Both the position numbers and the translations under genes were made by a program. From an uncultured Dialister sp. (GTDB lineage Bacteria; Bacillota; Negativicutes; Veillonellales; Dialisteraceae), in contig UQYL01000038.1 of NCBI GenBank assembly GCA_900545365.1, forward strand, positions 1 through 9,703: 9,703 nt of DNA, written 5' to 3'. Below are positions 1 through 5,549 of this stretch, in pieces. How positions within the stretch are numbered: the stretch's first letter is position 1; each line of letters starts with the position of its first letter. A model generated the notes under the pieces. The model was not told the DNA's origin. It worked only from the letters and a program-made list of their open reading frames with translations, and did not search any database.

Positions 1-369
1 CGCTCGCTCAGACAGTCATTCCGTCCGGGCGCTCCGGGCCGCCAAATCCTGCCCCTGCGGGGCCGGGCTCCATTCCAACGGGCGGGGAGCTGCACCAGTG
101 CTTGTCTGTGTCGTGAATTTTTCAAATGCACATCCCTAATGTTCACCTTTCTTTATCAGGCGGTGCGGATTCACACACATGGCAAAACGTTTCATGCATT
201 GTGCGTGGACACGCGTGCCTCGCAAATTTTCCCGCGCAGCAGGTAAGAAAGTTTAAAGGAGGGGCGCGCATCCCCCCACCGCGCGCCCCTGCTTCCGGTC
301 TGTGTGCTCGCCCCATATGCCCGCGAAAGTGCAGCGCCGCGTCTTCTGCGGTATGCATACTCCCGTCAC
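1..369. other. Non-coding GC-rich upstream region
   Basis: I see no gene I can support here. The frame of the downstream autotransporter stays open back to an ATG at 126, but its translation is Pro/Arg/Cys-rich and resembles no protein, and the autotransporter promoter lies downstream of it. A short hairpin (GCCCC, TGC loop, GGGGC) is at 51-63 and a 10-bp inverted repeat at 260-290. A good Shine-Dalgarno-like string (AAAGGAGGGG, about 255-264) has no start codon at a useful distance. The first 130 bases look like the end of an intergenic element cut by the window edge. Confidence 0.5.
260..290. repeat. 10-bp GC-rich inverted repeat (hairpin)
   Basis: AGGGGCGCGC (260-269) and GCGCGCCCCT (281-290) are perfect reverse complements around an 11-nt C-rich loop. 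There is no T-run after it on the + strand. On the - strand it is followed by a weak CCTTTAAACTTTC tail. It could be a terminator for an unseen - strand transcript, an RNA structure, or a protein site; nothing decides between these. Confidence 0.55.
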
Positions 370-398
370 TTGTGCGCATGATATCGGTCTGCTATACT
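370..398 (+). promoter_or_regulatory. Extended -10 sigma-70 promoter for the autotransporter
   Basis: TTGTGC (370-375) and TATACT (393-398) are separated by 17 bp. The -10 is preceded by TGC (390-392), giving the extended -10 form TGnTATACT. The -35 matches consensus at 3 of 6 and the -10 at 5 of 6. Transcription would start near 404-406 and give a leader of about 110 nt before the ATG at 516. No promoter-like pair is evident closer to the gene. Confidence 0.6.
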
Positions 399-420
399 GG
401 AAAAAGCAGAAAAAGGGCAG

Positions 421-519
421 ATGAGCTGCGGTTTTTACTGCGGCAAAATAAATCGGGGGGGGTCGAAGACCTTCTCCGCACCTCCTCCCGTAACGATTTA
501 CGGGAGGTTTTTAGGATGA
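421..519 (+). CDS. Possible 32-codon leader ORF overlapping the autotransporter start
   Basis: An open frame runs from ATG 421 to TGA 517-519. The stop overlaps the autotransporter ATG (516-518) as ATGA, the usual geometry for translational coupling. The predicted peptide has two early cysteines, a Gly-Gly pair from the G-tract (455-462) and a Pro-Pro-Pro run (codons 21-23, 481-489); triple prolines are known to slow ribosomes when EF-P is limiting. The upstream Shine-Dalgarno is weak (AAGGG at 413-417, only 3 nt from the ATG) and the peptide resembles nothing I know. The frame also runs through both arms of the hairpin at 484-507, so translating it would open that hairpin. It could be a regulatory leader peptide or chance. 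Confidence 0.35.
   Translation: MSCGFYCGKINRGGSKTFSAPPPVTIYGRFLG
455..462 (+). repeat. Homopolymeric G8 tract in the leader
   Basis: Eight consecutive G lie 53 nt upstream of the autotransporter ATG and inside the possible leader ORF. G-tracts of this kind in or before surface-protein genes are a classic substrate for slipped-strand length change. Eight is at the short end for high-frequency switching. The tract can also pair in RNA with CCTCCTCC (481-488) using six G-C and two G-U pairs. Confidence 0.7.
484..512 (+). promoter_or_regulatory. Terminator-like hairpin sequestering the autotransporter SD
   Basis: CCTCCCGTAA (484-493), a CGAT loop (494-497) and TTACGGGAGG (498-507) form a perfect 10-bp stem. 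Five T follow (508-512), which is the layout of an intrinsic terminator. The 3' arm contains GGGAGG (502-507), the only good Shine-Dalgarno for the ATG at 516 (8-nt spacing). There is no room for a promoter between hairpin and start codon, so every autotransporter transcript must read through it. It should therefore act as an attenuator, a translational lock, or both. What opens it (leader-ORF translation, the G-tract pairing with its left arm, temperature or a protein) cannot be told from sequence. Confidence 0.7.
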
Positions 520-2471
520 CGAAAAAACAATGGAAGTTGGCGCTGCTTGCGGCTTTGATTTTAACTGGAGGCATGACGCTAAATGTACAAGGGGAAGAGA
601 TCATTATTGATAAGAATAAAACGGTGCCGAGTAATATAGATGTCGGACAGGGAAAGTATACTGCTTTCCCTCAGCACGACTTTTCCTCGGGTATATCTAA
701 TAATCGTTTAATCATCTCGGATAGTACATTTACGGACATTTCAATGATTTCTCAGGAATTAAAATCTAGCGAGGTCCCACGCAATAAAGATAATCAAATA
801 AAAATATCTCATTCCAGTATTTCTGAAAATCTCATAGGGATTGAGGTTCATGCTGCAGGAACTGATACGTCAAATCTCAGCATGTACATTACGAATACGT
901 CTATCAATGGAAATATAACCGGCGTTTCTACTTTGGCATATAATAATAGCGATGTTCAATTAAAAAATATTCGCGTGATACTGGATGGAAATACTAAGGC
1001 AGGAAGCGAAGAGAATCCGAGTCAGATTGTATTGGGATATATGGATCCATATGTATACGGTGTTTTCGGAACATATAAGATAGAGGATAGCTCCCTAACT
1101 TTGAAAGGAGAAACCGATGTTAGTCATGCGGATATATGGGCATATAAATTTCCAAATGGAGCACCATATGAATTTTTTCATTCCAACAACCGGTTGATCC
1201 TTGACGGTTGGAGCGGCAATGTAAGAAGTCTGCATAATTTTGACGCCATCCAGTTCCAGAATCTGAAATGGAATAACGACGGCGTAGTATTGAACATTAC
1301 TGATGCAGCCGGCGGGGAGCTGACGAATACTTCGGTTCAGGTGGACAATCTTGTTCTGGAGGGCGGGACCTCCTTACAGGCCGGAGACAAGATGACCTTC
1401 ATCCAGAGTAATCGGGATACGGGGCTTTCTCTGGATAAAGTGAATGTGACGGAAGACGACTCCTTCTCGCAGGGAGTTGCCACCGTGGGCGAACTGGAAA
1501 TGAAACTGGAGGGAGAAACGAATAATCTCGTCGGGGAGATTAAAGGTGTAGGGCTCAATCCCCAGACAACGGTCATCGCGGAGAACCGCACCGCCGCGGC
1601 AGCTTTCCTGAATCAGGGGGCGGACATCGCCGCGGACAGCCTCGACCTGCTCGGCTCGGACTACAAATACGGCCTGCGCACCTTCGGGGCGGTCTACGGC
1701 AACCGCAGCACTTACGACGCGGCAGGCGATATGAAACTCAACGGATGGAGCGAAATCGTTGGCCTCGGCAACGTTCATAGGAAAGGAGACGGCGACCTCT
1801 CGTGGGGGGTCTTCTACGAGAACGGCACGGGCAATTACCGCACGTGGAACGAATTCAACAACGAAATGTTCCGCGGCGACGGAAACCTCCTCTACAACGG
1901 CGGCGGCGCGGCCCTGCGGTATAAACGGGACGACGGCTGGTACTACGAGGCGGGCGTTCGCGCGGGCACCCTCTCCGCTTCCATGGAGAACGCCGTGAAG
2001 GACGGAAACGGCAACAGCTACGGATTCGACAGCGACAGCACGTACTGGGGCGTGCACGCGGGCCTCGGCAAAGTCATCGAGACCGGCCGGGGCGAATGGA
2101 ACGTGTACGGCAAATACTTCCACACCGACATCGACGGCGACTCCTTTACCATCGACGGAGACTGCTTCGAGTTTGACAGCCTCACCAGCGACCGCCTCCG
2201 CCTGGGCGCGCGGTACACCGCGGACAAGGCGAAACAGTGGAGCATGTACTATGGCCTCGCGTGGGAATACGAATTTTCCGGCGACAGCCATATGAAAGCC
2301 GGGCAGTGGGACGCGCCGGAGCAGAGCCTCGGCGGGAGCACGGGCATCCTCGAGATCGGCACCGTGTGGCAGCCGGACGACAGCCCGTGGCAGGCGAATA
2401 TCAACCTGAAAGGCTACGCCGGCGAGCGGGAAGGCATGAGCGGGATGGTGCAGCTCGCGTACACCTTCTGA
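516..2471 (+). CDS. Autotransporter (type V secretion) with beta-barrel domain
   Basis: A 651-residue surface protein predicted to insert a C-terminal barrel into the outer membrane and expose an N-terminal passenger. Residues 1-26 form a Sec signal peptide (Lys-rich start, Leu/Ala core, likely cleavage after VQG). The passenger, about 27-340, is Asn/Ser/Asp-rich with short beta-prone stretches, as in beta-helix passengers; I recognise no enzyme or adhesin motif. The stretch 352-376 (AENRTAAAAFLNQGADIAAD) resembles the linker seen just before autotransporter barrels. The barrel, about 380-651, has alternating aromatic strands and ends LAYTF, the C-terminal aromatic signature read by the BAM machinery. 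I chose ATG 516 because the signal peptide begins there and GGGAGG precedes it. The passenger codes at about 37% GC and the barrel at about 63%. The function of the passenger is unknown. Confidence 0.88.
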   Translation: MTKKQWKLALLAALILTGGMTLNVQGEEIIIDKNKTVPSNIDVGQGKYTAFPQHDFSSGISNNRLIISDSTFTDISMISQELKSSEVPRNKDNQIKISHSSISENLIGIEVHAAGTDTSNLSMYITNTSINGNITGVSTLAYNNSDVQLKNIRVILDGNTKAGSEENPSQIVLGYMDPYVYGVFGTYKIEDSSLTLKGETDVSHADIWAYKFPNGAPYEFFHSNNRLILDGWSGNVRSLHNFDAIQFQNLKWNNDGVVLNITDAAGGELTNTSVQVDNLVLEGGTSLQAGDKMTFIQSNRDTGLSLDKVNVTEDDSFSQGVATVGELEMKLEGETNNLVGEIKGVGLNPQTTVIAENRTAAAAFLNQGADIAADSLDLLGSDYKYGLRTFGAVYGNRSTYDAAGDMKLNGWSEIVGLGNVHRKGDGDLSWGVFYENGTGNYRTWNEFNNEMFRGDGNLLYNGGGAALRYKRDDGWYYEAGVRAGTLSASMENAVKDGNGNSYGFDSDSTYWGVHAGLGKVIETGRGEWNVYGKYFHTDIDGDSFTIDGDCFEFDSLTSDRLRLGARYTADKAKQWSMYYGLAWEYEFSGDSHMKAGQWDAPEQSLGGSTGILEIGTVWQPDDSPWQANINLKGYAGEREGMSGMVQLAYTF

Positions 2472-2476
2472 ATCAC

Positions 2477-2503
2477 AAAAGAAGACCCTCCGGGGTCTTT
2501 TTT
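2477..2503 (+). terminator. Intrinsic terminator after the autotransporter
   Basis: AAGACCC (2482-2488), a TCCG loop and GGGTCTT (2493-2499) form a 7-bp stem. It is extended by a G-T pair and A-T pairs, with T-rich sequence to 2503. It begins 6 nt after the stop codon. The A-run on the other side means it may also work on the - strand. Confidence 0.88.
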
Positions 2504-2552
2504 GATAGGAGAAGTGCGCCGCATGGTTCGTCAGGCTGCGTCCGGGCAAAAG

Positions 2553-2585
2553 AAAAGGCTGTGAGTGTGAGGCTCACAGCTTTTT
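2553..2585 (-). terminator. Bidirectional terminator after the ornithine decarboxylase
   Basis: GCTGTGAG (2558-2565) and CTCACAGC (2573-2580) form an 8-bp stem with a 7-nt loop, flanked by A4 (2553-2556) and T5 (2581-2585). Read on the - strand it lies 11 nt past the decarboxylase stop and is followed by CTTTTCTTTT. On the + strand it would back up the autotransporter terminator. Confidence 0.85.
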
Positions 2586-2595
2586 CTGTTGTCCG

Positions 2596-4749
2596 TTATG
2601 AATTTTTCAGCACGTTTCCGAGGCCGATGATGCGGCCGTTGTGTTCTTCCAGATAGACGCCCTGGATCTCCGGGGCGAATCCGGGGAAGCGGTTGATGCC
2701 TGCTTCGAGGGTGAGGAAGTAGCTCTGTGCCGTTTCGTTCCACACCTCTCCCGGCACGACGCAGAGGATGCCCGGCGGGTAGGGGAGCGCCCCTTCCAGG
2801 GCTACGCGGCCCCGGATCTCCGAGAGCGGCACGAGCTCGCACTCGTTGCGGATGAAAGCGTAGTGCGCTTCCTGCGGCGTCATGCGCGCTTCCGGGAAAT
2901 AATCCCGCCGGAAAAGGCGCTTCTGGAGCGTCTTCACATCGTGCTCCCGGTAGAAATCGTGCATTTCCTGACAGAGCATGGCGATGGTGTGATTCTGGTA
3001 GCGGTCCCGGTTTGCCGTGTAGATGGAGGGGAGGACCTCCGAGAGGGGGCGGTCTTCCTGGACGGCCCGCTCGAAACGCACCAGATGGGAGACGAGATTT
3101 TCCAGCTTCGTCCGCGTCTCCGCCGGCGTGAGGAGGAAAAGAATGGAATTCAGGTCGCTCTTTTCCGGGATGATGCCGTTCTCCCGGAGATAGCTCGCCA
3201 GGATCGCCGCGGGGATGCCGAAGTCGTCGTATTCGCCGCTGGAGCGGTTGATGCCCGGCGTGGTGAGGAGGAGCTTGCACGGGTCTACGAAGTACTGATC
3301 CGGGCCGTACCCTTCAAAGAGATGCCACCGCTCTTCCGGGCGGAAGCGGAAGAACGACAGGTCATTGGCGATCTTTTCGGTGGGATAGGTCTCCCATTTC
3401 CTGCCGTATACGAGCTCCGGAATGAAGGGGCGGATGAGACGGCAGTGGCGGAGGATGGATTTCCGCGCCTCGATGGCGGTCTTCACGCAGTCCATCCAAA
3501 GCTTTCGTCCCGCGTCGCCTTCCTGCATGCGGGCGTTCACGTCGAGCGACGCGAAGAGCGGATAGAAGGGGCTCGTGGAGGCGTGCAGCATGTAGGAATT
3601 GTTGAAATGCTTGTGGTCGCAGTAGCGGCGCTGTCCCCGGATGTGGCTGTCCTTCTTGTGGATCTGGGAGGCCTGGGAGAAGCCCGCCTGCTGCTTGTGC
3701 ACGGACTGGGTCACGATGATGCCCGGATCGTCGGGGCCGAGCTCGAGGAGGAGCGGGCTCGCGTCTTTCATCATGGGGATGAACTGCTCGTAGCCCACCC
3801 AGGCGGAGTCGAAGAAAATATAGTCGCAGAGCTTCCCGATACGGTCCACCACCTGGCGGGCGTTGTAGATGGTGCCGTCGTACGTGCCGAGCTGGATCAC
3901 GGCGAGGCGGAAAGGACGGGGACGGGCGGCCCGCTCCGGATCGATATCGGCGGCGAGCTTCCGCAGGTACGCCTCGTCGAAGCAGTGATCGTCCACGCCG
4001 CCGATGAATCCGAAGGGATTCCGCGCCGTCTCGAGATACACCGCCCGCGCCCCCGCCAGGGTGAGCGCCCCCTGATGGACGGACTTGTGATTGTTCCGGT
4101 CGAAGAGCACCAGATCGCCCGGCGTGAGGAGCGCTCCCGTGACGACCTTGTTGGCTGTGGACGTGCCGTTCAGGACGAAGTAAGTCTTGTCCGCGTTGAA
4201 GACATGCGCCGCGTGCTGCTGCGCCGCGTAGGGATAGCCTTCGTGGATGAGAAGATCCCCCAGCTTCACGTCGGCGTTGCAGATATCGGCGCGGAAGAGA
4301 TTCTCCCCGAAAAATTCATAAAAGAGGCGGCCCGCGGGATGGCGGCGGAAATACTGGCCGCCCTGGTGGCCGGGGCAGTCAAATTCGGAATTGCCTTCCT
4401 CCACGTAGGCCTTGAGAGCGCCGAAAAAAGGCGGCAGGAGATTCGTCTCATACGCGGCGGCGGCCGCCTCGATCTGGCGGCTGTAGAGATTCCTGTCGAA
4501 ATGATCCGTATCCATGATGCGGTACACCGAGCCCGGCTCCACATCGGCGAAGAGCTCATCGTCCGTGCGGAGCAGGAAAACGGGGATACGGAAACAAGTA
4601 GCGTCGATGCGGCGGATGAGCGGCGCGTCTTCGCTGGTGATGACCGCGGCGGCCACGTCGGTGAAATCCGTCTCGTCCGGAGAAATCGTCTCGCGGACAG
4701 TGGTGAAGTACCGGGAAGCGGCGGCGGTGCAGGCGATCTTGAGAGCCAT
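2596..4749 (-). CDS. speC: Ornithine decarboxylase, PLP fold I (SpeC/SpeF type)
   Basis: Cytosolic enzyme converting ornithine to putrescine and CO2. The 717 residues match the 711-732 aa of the E. coli enzymes, and the domain order is the same: response-regulator-like wing (about 1-105), PLP domain (about 106-430) and C-terminal domain. Visible landmarks are the phosphate-site GTSTAN (195-200), FDRNNHKS (216-223), FDSAWVGY (313-320) and SVHKQQAGFSQASQIHKKD, with K352 as the likely PLP lysine. HASTSPFYPLFASLDVNA and SDLNSILFLLTPAE favour ornithine over lysine or arginine decarboxylases. The start has AAAGGAG (4757-4763) 7 nt upstream. It is monocistronic here, with no adjacent potE-type ornithine/putrescine antiporter, so I cannot tell a biosynthetic (speC) from an acid-inducible (speF) role. 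It faces the autotransporter tail-to-tail. Confidence 0.93.
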   Translation of the reverse strand: MALKIACTAAASRYFTTVRETISPDETDFTDVAAAVITSEDAPLIRRIDATCFRIPVFLLRTDDELFADVEPGSVYRIMDTDHFDRNLYSRQIEAAAAAYETNLLPPFFGALKAYVEEGNSEFDCPGHQGGQYFRRHPAGRLFYEFFGENLFRADICNADVKLGDLLIHEGYPYAAQQHAAHVFNADKTYFVLNGTSTANKVVTGALLTPGDLVLFDRNNHKSVHQGALTLAGARAVYLETARNPFGFIGGVDDHCFDEAYLRKLAADIDPERAARPRPFRLAVIQLGTYDGTIYNARQVVDRIGKLCDYIFFDSAWVGYEQFIPMMKDASPLLLELGPDDPGIIVTQSVHKQQAGFSQASQIHKKDSHIRGQRRYCDHKHFNNSYMLHASTSPFYPLFASLDVNARMQEGDAGRKLWMDCVKTAIEARKSILRHCRLIRPFIPELVYGRKWETYPTEKIANDLSFFRFRPEERWHLFEGYGPDQYFVDPCKLLLTTPGINRSSGEYDDFGIPAAILASYLRENGIIPEKSDLNSILFLLTPAETRTKLENLVSHLVRFERAVQEDRPLSEVLPSIYTANRDRYQNHTIAMLCQEMHDFYREHDVKTLQKRLFRRDYFPEARMTPQEAHYAFIRNECELVPLSEIRGRVALEGALPYPPGILCVVPGEVWNETAQSYFLTLEAGINRFPGFAPEIQGVYLEEHNGRIIGLGNVLKNS

Positions 4750-4768
4750 GAAAAATCTCCTTTCTGCT

Positions 4769-4780
4769 GCTGCGCGCAGC
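4769..4780. repeat. 12-bp perfect palindrome in the decarboxylase leader
   Basis: GCTGCGCGCAGC is self-complementary. It sits 5 bp upstream of the speC Shine-Dalgarno (4757-4763), inside the presumed 5' untranslated region. It could be an operator or a small RNA hairpin next to the ribosome site. No family is recognised. Confidence 0.4.
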
Positions 4781-4817
4781 GGGAAACGGAAAAAAGCGGA
4801 CTGCTTTTGCTGTCTGT

Positions 4818-4846
4818 ATTATAGAAAAGAATCGTCCCGGGGAAAA
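4818..4846 (-). promoter_or_regulatory. Promoter of the ornithine decarboxylase
   Basis: On the - strand a perfect TATAAT (4823 down to 4818) lies 17 bp from a weak -35, TTTTCC (4846 down to 4841, 3 of 6). The start would be near 4811, giving a leader of about 60 nt with no ATG in it, so no SpeFL-like leader peptide. The -35 overlaps the first GGAAAA of the neighbouring periodic array, so a factor binding the array could control this promoter. Confidence 0.6.
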
Positions 4847-4926
4847 GGAAAATTCTTTCCGGAAATCAGGCGCCGGAAAAGGAACGCCGGAAAATGAGCG
4901 GTGAAAAATGAGCGCCGGAAAACGCG
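4843..4926. repeat. 14-bp-period tandem array in the speC/greA divergent region
   Basis: CGCCGGAAAA occurs exactly at 4871, 4885 and 4913 (start spacing 14 and 28). The missing register at 4899 holds a degenerate copy (CGGTGAAAAA). In the same register 4857 gives TTCCGGAAAT, and GGAAAA falls at 4847-4852. That makes six units of 14 bp with core GGAAAA (TTTTCC on the - strand). Units two and three from the right also share AAAATGAGCG (4891-4900 and 4905-4914). The array lies just upstream of the speC -35 and ends 45 bp before the greA -35. Confidence 0.65.
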
Positions 4927-4971
4927 GAGGCGGAGACCGCCGGGAAGAGCCGCCGCGGCGGGCCGCGGAAA

Positions 4972-5000
4972 TTGACAACCCGTATCCCGTTTCATATAAT
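4972..5000 (+). promoter_or_regulatory. Fully consensus sigma-70 promoter of greA-lysS
   Basis: TTGACA (4972-4977) and TATAAT (4995-5000) are both perfect and separated by the optimal 17 bp. Transcription would start near 5007, giving a leader of about 62 nt that contains only a small AT-rich hairpin (TAGTA 5031-5035, TACTA 5040-5044). No T-box or other riboswitch fits in this leader. Confidence 0.9.
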
Positions 5001-5030
5001 ATATGCGTATCGCTATCCGCAGGAAACGGG
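4986..5030. repeat. 8-bp inverted repeat spanning the greA -10 and start site
   Basis: CCCGTTTC (4986-4993) lies in the -35/-10 spacer and its exact reverse complement GAAACGGG (5023-5030) lies at about +17 to +24. The left arm is not transcribed, so this is not an RNA hairpin. GGAAACGG also occurs at 4782-4789 in the speC leader. The arrangement suits an operator pair, but no binding protein is known to me. Confidence 0.4.
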
Positions 5031-5068
5031 TAGTATTTTTACTATGAAATAAAAAGGAGCAGATCGGC

Positions 5069-5539
5069 ATGGCGGAAATGCAGCAAACCTACGTGACCCA
5101 GGAATTCCTGGAAAAAATGAAAAAAGAACTGGACTACCTGAAATCCACGAAACGTCTGGAGGTAGCTCAGCGCCTGAAGGAAGCCATCGCACTGGGCGAC
5201 CTTTCTGAAAACTCCGAATATGTAGACGCGAAAAATGAACAGGCTTTCACGGAAGGGAAGATCCTCGAACTGGAAGCGAAGATCCGCACCGCCGTCGTCA
5301 TCGAGGCGGGGAAGAGCGACCGCGTGGGCATGATGTCCAGCGTGAAGATCAGAGACATCGCCGCGGACGAAGTGGAAGATGTGACCATCGTAGGCAGCTC
5401 GGAAGCCGATCCTTTTGACGGGAAGATCTCCAACGAGTCCCCCGTGGGCCGTGCGCTCCTCGGTGCGAAAGCCGGAGACGTGGTGGAAGTGGCCGCGCCG
5501 GCAGGCATTTTGAAATATGAGATCATTGAAGTCAGATAA
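5069..5539 (+). CDS. greA: Transcription elongation factor GreA
   Basis: GreA enters the secondary channel of RNA polymerase and stimulates cleavage of backtracked transcripts, rescuing stalled complexes. The 156 residues are the usual length. Residues 8-78 form the antiparallel coiled coil, with the tip GDLSENSEY. D44 and E47 correspond to the catalytic acidic pair (D41 and E44 in E. coli). Residues about 83-156 form the FKBP-like domain, with SPVGRALLGAKAGDVV typical of the family. The start at 5069 has AAGGAG (5054-5059) 9 nt upstream; the later Met4 lacks a comparable site. It is first in an operon with lysS, 10 nt downstream, and transcribed from a consensus promoter. Confidence 0.97.
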   Translation: MAEMQQTYVTQEFLEKMKKELDYLKSTKRLEVAQRLKEAIALGDLSENSEYVDAKNEQAFTEGKILELEAKIRTAVVIEAGKSDRVGMMSSVKIRDIAADEVEDVTIVGSSEADPFDGKISNESPVGRALLGAKAGDVVEVAAPAGILKYEIIEVR

Positions 5540-5549
5540 AGGGGATATT

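Noticed and set aside
1..125. Possible - strand reading frame entering from the left edge
   Set aside because: The translated stretch is low-complexity Arg/Pro/Gly with no recognisable motif, and the region is too short to judge.
126..515. In-frame N-terminal extension of the autotransporter back to ATG 126
   Set aside because: The translation is Pro/Arg/Cys-rich and unlike any protein, a signal peptide starts exactly at 516, a Shine-Dalgarno is placed for 516, and the promoter at 370-398 lies inside the extension.
1374..2549. Open frame of 391 codons on the - strand opposite the autotransporter barrel
   Set aside because: Its product is Val/Ala/Arg repetitive with no domain; it results from the GC-rich barrel codons. 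It also crosses two terminators.
4790..4808. Terminator-like hairpin (AAAAGC / GCTTTT) in the speC leader
   Set aside because: Only two G-C pairs in a 6-bp stem; too weak to act as an attenuator on its own.
2641..4824. Open frame of 727 codons on the + strand opposite the ornithine decarboxylase
   Set aside because: It is the shadow of a GC-rich gene with strong codon bias. The peptide is a mix of Arg, Glu, Val and Ala with no recognisable domain, while the - strand protein matches ornithine decarboxylase over its whole length.
5007..5068. T-box or lysine riboswitch ahead of greA-lysS
   Set aside because: The leader is only about 62 nt and contains no T-box sequence or lysine-riboswitch structure.
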